This document shows positions 35,801 to 47,900 of a DNA stretch of 64,000 nt, in pieces (the stretch's first letter is position 1; every line of letters begins with the position of its first letter). The notes beneath the pieces are model-generated. The model had not been told where the DNA came from, did no database searches, and was given only the letters and a program-made list of their open reading frames with translations. The stretch is from Mytilus edulis (taxonomy: Eukaryota > Mollusca > Bivalvia > Mytilida > Mytilidae), in the NCBI RefSeq assembly GCF_963676685.1, contig NC_092344.1:98238749-98302748 (forward strand), given 5' to 3'. Both the position numbers and the translations under genes were made by a program.

Positions 35801-37618
35801 TTTTGTGTTTTATTTTCTTATTTTATAGCAAACAGATTATACAAAAGAAGAATTGAAGACAAAGATAGATTTAGGATGCAACTTTTATGTTCAAGCTAAA
35901 GTGTAAGAATGTCTTATAGACCAACAATTTTTTGTTTATAGATATAAGAAGATGTGGTATGAGTGGCAATGAGACAACTCTCCATCCAAGTCACAATTTG
36001 TAAAAGTAAACTATTATAGGTCAAAGGACGGTCTTTAACAGGGAGCCTTGACTCATTGAAAACTATATATAAATGGGAAAAATTGGTACAAAAGGTTGCA
36101 GGATAATAAATTACAACACGATCGCCTTCACTTGTTCAAAAACAAACACAAACCCTAAAAAAAAATTCTGAAGCAAGCTACTATTATTATGCATATGGGA
36201 AGGTTCCTTTATGAGCATTCATGTCTTGCAGACACATCAGTCAATTGAAATATGAGCATTGCATGAATTCCATAGTGTGTACAATTTGTATCTTGAAGAT
36301 AACACTCACTACCAAGACACATGTCAATTTATTCTTCATTATTTGAATAAATTTAAAAAAAGATTTAATTTGGATTTAAATGGCTAAAATTCAAATTAAC
36401 TTATTAATGTATTTATGAACAAAGAAAGCCAATGTACATGTGTAATTGTTTAAAACAAAGAGTTGTTATTTATTTTGCAGACCTGACACATCAATGATAT
36501 TTGTTAATATTGGATTTGGGTTTTATGTGGAACTTACCCATGATGAAGCATTGAAGTTTATTACAAAGAAAACCGATAATTTAGATGAAAAAGCAAAGAT
36601 CCTGACAAAAGATGCCACATCTGTTAAAGCTCACATAAAATTAGTATTAGAGGTAACAAACTTGTTCTGTTTTGTGTTCTATATGTTGTCTGCACTATCA
36701 ATCTACTAATCAGTGATGCATATTGGATTGGTTGATATTTTTGTGAAAATAAGCTTTAGTTTTTTTCTTTAATGAAAGAACAGAGTTACCCATTTCTTTT
36801 GATGTCACTCTATTGGTCGGACCTTTTAATTTCCTGATTTAAGTTATAAATTTGTGTTTTTTTTGGGGGGGAAAAAGGTTGGTGGCATTCTCTCTATAAT
36901 GTAACCTTTAAAATCTACCTCCAAGTGCATATTAGTTGAAAACATATGTAAACATAAAAAATTAAAGAAAATGTAAATCATTTAACTGATATGTTAATAT
37001 CAACTTTTTAAAATTTGAAAATACCTTACTTACTTGCATGTATAACCTGTCACATTCATTTGGTTTGGTAGTTATTGTAGGTTCATGTCTTTGGTATTTG
37101 ATTTTCGTATACCTTTTTGTTTCACATTTTTCCTGTTGGTGTTTTTTATAGCTGCCTATCAGTATGGCTTTTTCTCATTCTGGAAGGCTGTAAGATAGCC
37201 TATAACTGCTTACATGCACTTCTTATGAACTCTAATGGATAGTTTTCTCATTGGCAATCATACCACATTTTATATAAGTAAAAATATACTCTTTGTGCAT
37301 TTTTGCACATGAGGCTAATAGTTGAAAATATACCTTTTCATAAGAAAAAGTGGCATAGAATTTTCTAATGTCTCACGTCATATTTGTAGTCTGAAGCAAG
37401 AAATAATTACTTAATCATCACAAGTACTACTGGTCATATCAAATTTAAACAAACAGGATCTAATGATAAAAATTTAATTACAGTAGATTAAAAAAACAGA
37501 AATTGTTCGCATCTTGTTTGTTGCAATAAAGTTTATTTATTTATTTCAGGGTTTAAGAGAACTACAACAGATACCAAGAGAACCTGAGAAAAAGCCATAT
37601 AGAGATGTGTTATCTTGA
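29816..37618 (+). CDS. UXT: UXT, prefoldin-like alpha subunit
   Basis: UXT is a small prefoldin-alpha-like protein of the URI1/R2TP-associated prefoldin-like complex, also known as a centrosomal protein and transcription cofactor. Five exons: 29816-29904, 31594-31675, 35829-35902, 36481-36652 and 37550-37618. Phases agree throughout, giving 161 residues against 157 in humans. The N-terminal coiled-coil helix contains YETFLNEKLRKDL and LLEQRDEVYKQTAEYLQLKT; then the beta-hairpin core KIDLGCNFYVQAKVPDTS and IGFGFYVELTHDEALKFI; then the C-terminal helix with KAHIKLVLEGLRELQQIP. The start is the ATG at 29816. The first donor is AAG|GTTGGC, weaker than the others. Intron 1 carries a 161-bp MITE; intron 2 carries a 1.4 kb and a 1.6 kb repeat element. 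AATAAA lies at 37782. Confidence 0.96.
30578..30738 (-). mobile_element. 161-bp MITE of the CAGTGGCGGATCCAG family, TSD TAAGT
   Basis: On the minus strand it starts CAGTGGCGGATCCAG and ends CTGCCTCTG. The flanks are TAAGT (30573-30577) and TAAGT (30739-30743). The interior shares TTGGTTGCTTATATAGGGAA with the reverse complement of the element at 22981-23114. It lies in UXT intron 1. Confidence 0.85.
32052..33444. mobile_element. 1.39-kb element of the CAGTGGCGGATCCAG family, TSD ATAAG
   Basis: Left terminus CAGTGGCGGATCCAGAGGGG; right terminus reads CTGGATCCGCCCCTG. ATAAG occurs directly before (32047-32051) and after (33445-33449). The sub-terminal regions are C/G-run rich. No transposase frame was found, so it is a longer deletion derivative or a separate non-autonomous member. 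It lies in UXT intron 2. Confidence 0.85.
33812..34080 (+). mobile_element. Truncated AAGGTAGCACAATGC-type MITE
   Basis: AAGGTAGCACAATGCAAAGA then TTTTTTCACCCTCAATCTGA look like one end of a MITE; no matching inverted end is visible before the next element. It is in UXT intron 2. Confidence 0.4.
34110..35718 (+). mobile_element. TATACGACCGCA repeat element, copy 2
   Basis: It starts CCAAATGCTCCGCAGGGCGC, then AGCTTTATACGACTGCAGAG, and ends TTTTGCGGTCGTATA. It contains short repeats of TTGCACAATACTGTGCAATT (34680-34830) and then alternating 135- and 126-bp blocks (34855-35370) reading like GACCAATTTGAAAACGGGAC. It lies in UXT intron 2 in the sense orientation. Confidence 0.85.
35942..36070 (+). 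repeat. Dispersed repeat with GGCAATGAGACAACTCTCCA
   Basis: AGATGTGGTATGAGTGGCAA, then GGCAATGAGACAACTCTCCA, then AAACTATTATAGGTCAAAGG is a widespread mussel repeat. Related segments occur at 30740-30830 and, reversed, at 37190-37270. It is in UXT intron 3. Confidence 0.7.
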
Positions 37619-37781
37619 ATACAGATGATGTAAAATTGTTAACTTAACAGAAAACTCTCCTGTAATGATTGAAGAGTACTGGAAATCTAGAGAATATTGG
37701 TTCTCGTCTCCAAGCATTTGACCTATCTTCTATTTTGTAAAGAAGCATATAAAATCAGGTGTCAAATTAAAAATATTGTGA

Positions 37782-37787
37782 AATAAA
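37782..37787 (+). terminator. UXT poly(A) signal
   Basis: AATAAA 164 nt after the UXT stop codon. Confidence 0.65.
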
Positions 37788-37789
37788 TG

Positions 37790-38880
37790 TATAAATCAAT
37801 GAAATTTTGGCATCCTCAATTTAATATATAGGCAACACTAGTTTACTGATAAATCTATTGAGATGATACAAATCAAGGTAAATAAACTTGTGGAATCCCA
37901 AAAACTCATAAAGGAGGGAAAATAGGGGTTTAGACTGGTTGAGCATCTCCTGCTTTGCATGCAAATTCATACCTCGGCCAAAATGTCTCAGTCCAGAATA
38001 AAATAGACTACCATTCTAGTATTTCAAGATGTAAGACTATGAAATCATACCAAAGTTATCCGAGATATAGAGACACTTTGTATCGGTCTGGCAGATATGT
38101 TCACCAAATAAATTTAACATATTGCTTATAGGACAAAATCATGAAAACTTAACATTGACCATTAAAAATGAGATGATGTCAGATAAATCCTGCCAAATAG
38201 ACATGATCACCGTACAATCATTTCATACACTGAATGTAGTTGAAATACTGCTTTTTGTATTTGAGGAAAAAGACTAATCACAAGAAGTTACCTTGATCAC
38301 TGATCTATGATATGATACCAAGGTCCAGTGGACATGAAGATCTTGCAAGTAATACATATACATGTACTAAATATATTCATAATATTAGCAAAAAAATACT
38401 GTGAAAAAAAACTAACAAGTTTTTTAAAGCAGTCACCTAACCCTAATAAAAACAAGGTCGAAGAATGAATATATGCTAATTGAAACTTTGTAAAATGAGG
38501 CATCTGTATACAAGGTATTCAACATAAGGACTTATGCTTTCTGAAATATAAAGCTTTATACACCTAGCTTGCAGTGTGCTTTTTGCACATTGCCGAAGGT
38601 TGTACAATGCCCTTATCCAATTTTACTTTTTGTAAGATGACCTATATTTACATGAACTTAAAATCTTGTTTCTGCATAAAAAAGATTCAAAATTGACAAC
38701 CAGAGCATTCTAAAATAATCAAACATTTTTTGATATTGATATGATTGATCTATTCAAGTCAAATGAAATCCTTTGTGATCACCTCAAACAAAATTGTTTT
38801 CAAATCTCAGGAACCTTGGCAATGGATTATGAGATCAAACCGGCCAATAACTACTAACTCTTGTTTACTGAATGTTTCGT
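37790..38880. other. Spacer between the convergent 3' ends of UXT and FAM185A
   Basis: AT-rich sequence with no exon and no repeat that I can name. The two genes converge here, and on canonical signals their transcripts need not overlap. Confidence 0.45.
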
Positions 38881-38889
38881 TGCTTCCTC

Positions 38890-38895
38890 TTTATT
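38890..38895 (-). terminator. FAM185A poly(A) signal
   Basis: AATAAA on the minus strand (TTTATT on the plus), about 45 nt after the FAM185A stop codon, which would give a very short 3' UTR. Confidence 0.5.
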
Positions 38896-38937
38896 CTATT
38901 AAATGAAATTGGACAGTCTACAGTCTACCCAATTGTT

Positions 38938-41900
38938 TCAGTCTGCAGAAAATCCTTTAAGGTTGAGAGATTCCATCCAATCCAAACATTTCACATTTAT
39001 ACTGCCATCCTTAGTGATTGCTTTGATTTGTCCATCTGTGCCAGACAGATAGCCTGAAAAGACAGTTTAAACCTGTATTGTCTATTAAAAATTCAATAAA
39101 TAAAAATTGGGTAATGTGTCATGCCCCCATTTGCATATCATGTTATAAAGGGACATAAACCAAGAACAGTAACACTGAGACCACCCCAATTTGTTCTTGA
39201 TCTGAGTTTTGTCGTAATAAGCATTGTATATAAAAAAAATCATTTGGTAGAGGCTAACTTAATTTAGAGAAAAGAAAAGAAAAATTCACAATTTGTTTCC
39301 CTTTCTAAAGGGACTTAACTCTAGAAAGGTATAAGTGACATCAACCAAATTCCAACTTGATCTGTGTTTTCTGGTAATAAGCCTTGTGTGTTAGTTTCAT
39401 AACATTTGGTTTAGGCAAACTTAAGTTAGAGAACAGAAACCCTTTTTTTTTGGACACACTGATGTTCAAATGTACAGACAGACAAGGGTAACACTTAATT
39501 CCCCCTCAGCTACAACAGGGGCATACAAAATTACTATTCAGGTGACACTTGTTATGGTTAAACTTGTGTAAAATATACAACACAATTTTCAAATATAACT
39601 CCTTTTAGACCTTGAATCATACCAACACATGTCTATTTAAGACATTTTTTGCAGAACACATAAAACTTATCTTGTCATTGTCAAAACATTGTTGTACTTT
39701 AATTATATTATATTTGCAATCACTTTAAATCTTTAGTTGTAAACATTTTCAAAAGAGTAATTTAAAACATCCATATCATAAATATAAAAATTAACTATGC
39801 TTTTATTTATCCTATTCTGAGGTCAAAATTTGTAAGAAATAATGATTTCATAATGAAGGATTAAAATTGCAAAATGATGTATTCTGATTACATAACTCTG
39901 ACTATTTAAATGGTAGTTTAGATTACACATTAAAACTAAGAGATTTGCATAACTGTATACCAAAGTCACTCAGTCAACTTTCACCTATTTAAAGTAAAGC
40001 AAACTAAAACAATTTTAAAACATCCACAAATTATGCACAAACCTGAAAGTGTTTGTTTATTCTGTATAGATTCTGTCTTCTTCTCAATAATATTAAGTTT
40101 TTCATCACAAGTTACACTGTTCCCTTCTAAATCAATTGAGGTAGAAGTATCTGGAATTTTGATATTGATATCACCTACAATATAAAATTTTAAATAAATG
40201 AAAGTTATCATGGTTTCTCTAATTTTCACCCATTATTTATCACATATTTTTATACAGTTTTCTGACAAGATAACTTAACAGAGGAGATAACTTAGACATC
40301 TCGCTTAAAATTCCAAAAAGGTAAAAGTTTTCAATGAGCCACATTTACCTGTTTCTGTTTCTATGGTAATTACATCTGGTCTAGAAATAAATATGTCTGT
40401 TGATCCATTGTTTACTTTAGCCTCTAAACTCCCATCAAGTGAATCTAAAAATATATCATAATACTGATCAATAATTGTATTCAAAACTTAAGAGGGTGTT
40501 TTATTAATTATTAAATCATATTGAGTACATAAATAACAATCTAATTGAAATAAAAATCCTGTGTTAACAATTTTCCCATAAAGATCAGAAATGCTTGGTT
40601 CTACTCATTTTTAAATCATCCTATCAAATTGCTCACTTCAGATTTTTGAAGGTAGAATCATTAAGACAAAATCTTAGGACCCAAAAGGTGTCTAAAACAG
40701 AAAGATGACTGGAGTGTTGTTAGATTCTTGTCAGATGTGCCAGCACAGCTTATTAAGTTTTTCACAGCTTCCCTTATCATAATGGAATGTGACTAATCTA
40801 TTCAATGTTTTTACATGTACCTATGATAAGATTTCCTTTATTTACAGTTGTCTTTGATACACCATGAGTATTCATAAGATTAATGTTTCCATGGTTACAT
40901 GTAAACTCAGAATCAGTACTATAAACAGAAGTTGCACTTATATTTCCTTCCTCAACACTACATTTTATAGTCTGTCCTTGTATTCGGTCTGTTGAAATAC
41001 CCTGAAAACACAAAAGAATATTTCATGAAAATTGATAACCTCTCATTCTTTTATCAATATGCATGTCAATTTTTATATATTTGTAACACTCAGAAACGTG
41101 TCCTTCCCCTCAAAGGTATCCAATTCCCCCAAACGTGTCCAAATGGACGTCACTGAACTGCAAAACATGTGTAGTTGTAAAAGGGCGCAAAAGCTAGTCA
41201 TTTGTGTAAACGCCCAAACATGTCCAATGCCCCAAACATGTCCATGTCAAGGTAATTTTTTTTCTTTACTGGAACTATAATTCTCGTCCATATTACAAGT
41301 ACATAGGTTATCTGGTTACAGTCTTTTTTATTAGCATATACTCATTTTACTATTTCATTTAAAATTTATTACAAATAAATTACTTGGTCTTTTTTAACAG
41401 TATAACCTGGGTAAAATGAGGGCGTAAGTTCTGCTATGTTGGATTTAAATGTAAGCAGACATACTCAGTTAAATTGTAGATATTAAATAAGATACCTCGT
41501 GTAGGGAGAATGTACCTTTCTCTGCGCATTTAAAAAACTTTTGAAGCAACTTATTGGTTTCATGGTGCCATTAGCTGTATTTTAGAAGGCAACTTTTTTT
41601 TTTAATTTCCGCAACTTTTCATTAAAATGTAATCTTTTACATAACGAAGATTTGAGTAGTTTCTTACTGAAGTCCAATAAAAGAATCAGTCTTTACTTGC
41701 TCTTACATTTGTTTTTAGATTAAAGTCCCAGTTGGAACCCCACTTTTTTTGAAAGATCAATGCATTTGAATGGGGACATGTGGTTGGAATTTTTTTTAAA
41801 TTTGTTAAAAAACACCTGATAACCAGTTTAAGAGCTTTTAAAATATCAGAATTGTTGACAAAATGGAAGTAATTCTGCTGAAAAACCTTCCGTGCAATAT

Positions 41901-44900
41901 TTGCATTAATATAAAAGGCATCATCAGAGATTTATTCAACAGTATCTATAAAAATCATATGTATGTTTGTTCTAAAAGACTTGCAACTGGACAATAATCA
42001 TTTTCATTCAAAAGTCAATTCACATATATGTTAAATTTGCAATAATTTTTTATGCTAATCTTTAACAACCAGCTTTGAACAAACTAATGCTAATAAATGT
42101 CGGACCACTTAATCAACTGTGTCCCCCATTGTAGAATGCTGTAAACGATATTGATTTCATGTAGTACATGTATTAGCGCTAAAAGACATGAGACGTTCTG
42201 GTGTTTAAAAGTGGACACGTTTTGGCGAAAAACAATTATCCGACACGTTTGGGCAACATTTAATATTACGGACACATTTGGGGGTATTAGACAGGTTTGG
42301 GGGAATCAGACACTTTTGGGGGAAAGGACACGTTTGGGAGTGTTACATATTGAATCACAATTGTTATAAATAGTTGAAAGTCCTCAAAAGGCTTAATAAG
42401 TAACTAACATAAAAATTTAGACTTCAATAAGCATAGCTGTAAAATAAATCAACAAAAAACTTATGACAGCTATGGATGCTGCACACATTTATTTTTCTCA
42501 AAAATCATAATTATGAATACTATTTGAATAATGTCTTTCAGTGACCATTTCCTTCATTATGCATGTTAGTCAAAAATGAATGCACCAGTTTTTCTGTTAA
42601 TAACATTTCATAGTGATAAATATTGGAGCATTTTAAAGAAATAATAAAATTAAAGCTTGACTTATCTCCCTTTGACCATTTTAAAAACCCTATCCATGTT
42701 TACTATGATGGTCAATAACAGAATGGAAGTAGTATGAAAAAAACTAGTGTTATTTCTCAAATGTCACTGTCACTTAAGACTTATAAATATCAAAATCAAC
42801 AAATGATTTAAAATAATATACATCTCATGATTTCTCTGATTTTGTATCAGATAAAATAAAAATTATCATAGCCAATGCTGAGTTATTATTTCAGTTAAAC
42901 TATAAATGGATGGCTGTTTATCATCCAGTGGCAGATTAATGCACATTAAAGACAGGAACTTTATAATGTAATTTGAATATAAACTTGCTTTGCACTACAC
43001 CAACATGCCAAGCTAGATCTTAAATATGCTAGTTAACAAGGGAACAGTTCACCCTAAGACACATTATTCTTACTCGAAGCTGAAAAGTCTTTGCTCATAA
43101 TTCTAATTCATTTTTTAGCTCACCTGGCCGAAAGGCCAAGTGAGCTTTTTCTCATCACTTGGCGTCCGGCGTCCGTCGTCGTCCTGCGTTAACTTTTACA
43201 AAAATCTTCTCCTCTGAAACTACTGGGCCAAATTTAACCAAACTTGGCCACAATCATCATTGGGGTAACTATTTTAAAAAATGTGTCCGGTGACCCGGCC
43301 AACCAACCAAGATGGCCGCCATGGCTAAAAATAGAACATAGGGGTAAAATGCAGTTTTTGGCTTATAACTCAAAAACCAAAGCATTTAGAGCAAATCTGA
43401 CTGGGTAATATTGTTCATCAGGTCAAGATCTATCTGCCCTGAAATTTTCAGATGAATCGGACATTTCGTTGTTGGGTTGCTGCCCCTGAAATGGTAATTT
43501 TAAGGAAATTTTGCTGTTTTTGGTTATTATCTTGAATATTATTATAGATAGAGATAAACTGTAAACAGCAATAATGTTCAGCAAAGTAAGATCTACAAAT
43601 AAGTCAACATGACCAAAATGGTCAGTTGACCTCTTTAGGAGTTATTGCCCTTTATAGTCAATTTTTAACCATTTTTCGTAAATCTTTGTAATCTTTTAGA
43701 AAAATCTTCTCCTCTGAAACTACTGGGCCAAATTTAACCAAACTTGGCCATAATCATCATTGTGGTATCTAGTTTAGAAAATGTGTCCAGTGACCTGGCC
43801 AACCAACCAAGATGGCCGCAATGGCTAAAAATAGAACATAGGGGTAAAATGCAGTTTTTGGCTTATAACTCAAAAACCAAAGCATTTAGAGCAAATCTGA
43901 CATGGGGGTAATATTGTTCATCAGGTCAAGATCTATCTGCCCTGAAATTTTCAGATGAATCGGACATTTCGTTGTTGGGTTGCTGCCCCTGAAATGGTAA
44001 TTTTAAGGAAATTTTGCTGTTTTTGGTTATTATCTTGAATATTATTATAGATAGAGATAAACTGTAAACAGCAATAATGTTCAGCAAAGTAAGATCTACA
44101 AATAAGTCAACATGACCAAAATGGTCAGTTGACCACTTTAGGAGTAATTGCCCTTTATAGTCAATTTTTAACCATTTTTCGTAAATCTTAGTAATCTTTT
44201 AGAAAAATCTTTTCCTCTGAAACTACTAGGCCAAATTTAACCAAACTTAGCCATAATCATCATTGGGGTATCTAGTTTAAAAAATGTGTCCGGTAACTTG
44301 GCCAACAAACCAAGATGGTCGCCATGGCTAAAAATAGAACATGGGGGTAAAATGCAGTTTTTGGCTTATAACTCAAAAACCAAAGCATTAAGAGCAAATC
44401 TGACAGGAAGAAAATTGTTGATCAGGACACGATCTATCTGCCCTGGAATTTTCAGATAATCGGTTGTTAGGTTGCTGCCAATGAGTTGGTAATTTTGTGG
44501 AAATTTTGCTGTTTTTTTTGTTATTATCTTGAATATTATTATAGATAGAGATAAACTGTAAACAGCAATAATGTACAGCAAAGTAAGAACTAAAAATAAG
44601 TCAGTATGACCAAAATAGTCAAATGACCCCCTAAGGAGTTATTGCCCTTCATAGTCAATTTTTAACAATTTTCTTAAAATTTGAAGATTTTCAATAACAT
44701 TTTCCACAGAAAGTACTGTTATAGATAGAGATAATTGTAAGCAGCAAGAATGTTTAGTAAAGTAAGATCTACAAACACATCACCATCACCAAAACACAAT
44801 TTTGTCATGAATCCATCTGTGTCCATTGTTTAATATTCACATAGACCAAGGTGAGCGACACAGGCTCTTTAGAGCCTCTAGTTTTTTGTGGTAAAGGGGG

Positions 44901-47900
44901 GTACTGAACACGGAAACACATGAAATAAAAATCGCAAAAACATAACACGAAAAATAAAAATCGGGAAAAACGAAGCACGAGAAATAAAATCGTAAATATT
45001 AAGAAAAAAAGTACCAGCAGTTATTACTCAGCCGTTCATTGTTAATGGACATAAAGACCTTGTGGTCACCTTTCAGGCTAGCCTATGCTACTTGCATCTG
45101 ATTTGAAAAAAATTATTATGATGGACTTTATTACATGTATAGCATACATATACAATAGAAAGTAGAATGGTAACAATATACATCAATTTCTATTATATTA
45201 CACAAGTTTCAAAAGGTACTATAACTCACTGACTTTGAGTTAGTTCCAATTTACTTTTTTTAATCAAATGCGGAACAATGCAAGAACGAGAAATTAACAG
45301 CACCGACATGAAACACGGAAAATAAATAAGGGGAAATACGAAGCACGCACATCGAACCAAACACGAGAAAACGAGAAATAAAACACAAAAACACGTGAAA
45401 TAAAAAGGCCTCAAACGTTGCACGAAAATAACCCTTTACCACCCTCATAGAAGCAGCAATATCAAGTTTCTAGTCTTTGATTTGACCTGACCAGGTTTTG
45501 AATCCATAAGTCGATCAATTAAAAATGTTAGTATTTTCTCCTGCCCCTGTAACAGACATGTCCAGATTACCCTGTACAATTTTCTGACAAACAATATCAC
45601 CAACATTACTCTTTACTTACTCCTGCCCCTGTAACAGACATGTCCAGACTTTCTGACAAACAATATCACCAACATTACTCTTTACTTACTCCTGCCCCTG
45701 TAACAGACATGTCCAGACTTTCTGACAAACAATATCACCAACATTACTCTTTACTTACTCCTGCCCCTGTAACAGACATGTCCAGACTTTCTGACAAACA
45801 ATATCACCAACATTACTCTTTACTTACTCCTGCCCCTGTAACAGACATGTCCAGACTTTCTGACAAACAATATCACCAACATTACTCTTTACTTACTCCT
45901 GCCCCTGTAACAGACATGTCCAGACTTTCTGACAAACAATATCACCAACATTACTCTTTACTTACTCCTGCCCCTGTAACAGACATGTCCAGACTTTCTG
46001 ACAAACAATATCACCAACATTACTCTTTACTTACTCCTGCACCTGTAACAGACATGTCCAGACTTTCTGACAAACAATATCACCAACATTACTCTTTACT
46101 TACTCCTGCACCTGTAACAGACATGTCCAGACTTTCTGACAAACAATATCACCAACATTACTCTTTACTTACTCCTGCCCCTGTAACAGACATGTCCAGA
46201 TTACCCTGTACAACTTTCTGGCAAACAATATCACCAACATTACTCTTTACTTACTCCTGCCCCTGTAACAGACATGTCCAGATTACCCTGTACAACTTTC
46301 TGGCAAACAATATCACCAACATTACTCTTTACTTACTCCTGCCCCTGTAACAGACATGTCCAGATTACCCTGTACAATTTTCTGACAAACAATATCACCA
46401 ACATTACTCTTTACTTACTCCTGCCCCTGTAACAGACATGTCCAGATTACCCTGTACAACTTTCTGACAAACAATATCACCAACATTACTCTTTACTTAC
46501 TCCTGCCCCTGTAACAGACATGTCCAGACTTTCTGACAAACAATATCACCAACATTACTCTTTACTTACTCCTGCCCCTGTAACAGACATGTCCAGACTT
46601 TCTGACAAACAATATCACCAACATTACTCTTTACTTACTCCTGCCCCTGTAACAGACATGTCCAGATTACCCTGTACAACTTTCTGACAAACAATATCAC
46701 CAACATTACTCTTTACTGTCACATTTTCACCCTAAAACAGTTAATTTGTACTACAATTAAAACTAGCATACAAAAACAAGTATTTGTTGATAGTGAATGA
46801 AACACATAAGACTATATAGTTTAAAATGAAATTTATTTAGAATGAAAACTTTGTCCATCAACATATTTGAACTTAAAACTGTTTGGTTGTTTTGTAAAGG
46901 CCCTCTTGGTTTTATGCTCTGATATGTTTGGCCATTTGGTCAGATATTGTAAGTTTCAAACCAAGTTTTATAGAAATGATTTCAAATGTATGTAAACTTG
47001 TATAACACATATATTGACATAAACAGTAAGTGCAAAAATAGATTTTTTGAAGATATAAATGTCATAGACCAGACTCATAGTACATTTGAACCATGGAACA
47101 GAGGAGATGTGCTTTTATTCTAAAGTATTGTGGCACTTTAACTTATAAGGTTGGTGTAATGGGTTCAACCATGAGTAAATTGAGTATACATGTACATGTA
47201 AGTGTGCTTCTACAGAGTAAGTACCTTCAGATTACGTAATGTACATAATGAGTTCTTTGTAGCAATATTGATTTCATTGGTTTCCAAATTTCTAACAGAC
47301 ACTGATTTCCCGGTACATTCAACATTAAGATCTGTGTAAAAGAAAAAAAAGAAAAGCTTATATATTAATACTGGGACTGATATACTAACAATATATGATT
47401 TATGCTAGTAGACTATATAATTCATTTCAAGTCCAGACAAAATATTTTATTGTTGTTTGTACTTGCTCACACCTACAATCTCTTGTTGAAAGTTCAAACT
47501 TCAGTTGTAATTTTCATTTAATAGGTTTTTTTTTACCTAAAATTATTTGAAAATCCAGCTTTAAAGTAAAGGTTTATTACACCAAAGGATTGACTGTGGT
47601 ATTGCATTTGGTCACCTGGACTTCTCACACAGGCAAGTAAAAAAACCCAATGCTTTTAAAAATGTTGTGCCTATTTGTCACATTTTGTCTGGGTGTGTCT
47701 TTTATAGCTAAGGGTATGGAGCTTACTCATTGTTGAAGCTATATAGAAATACATTTGTAGTTGTCTCATTGACAATCTAAATACATCTCAGTATTTAAAA
47801 GAAGGACGCTTGTTTGACAGTGTGATACATACATGTACATGTATACTATATATATAAACCAGATGCTCCGCAGGGCGTAGCTTTATACGACCGCAGAGGT

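Noticed and set aside
45640..46350. 236-codon plus-strand frame made of ten near-identical 23-residue repeats
   Set aside because: It is the antisense of a tandem array derived from FAM185A exon 3. The unit is 69 bp, so any frame without a stop stays open by arithmetic. The real coding sense is the minus strand.
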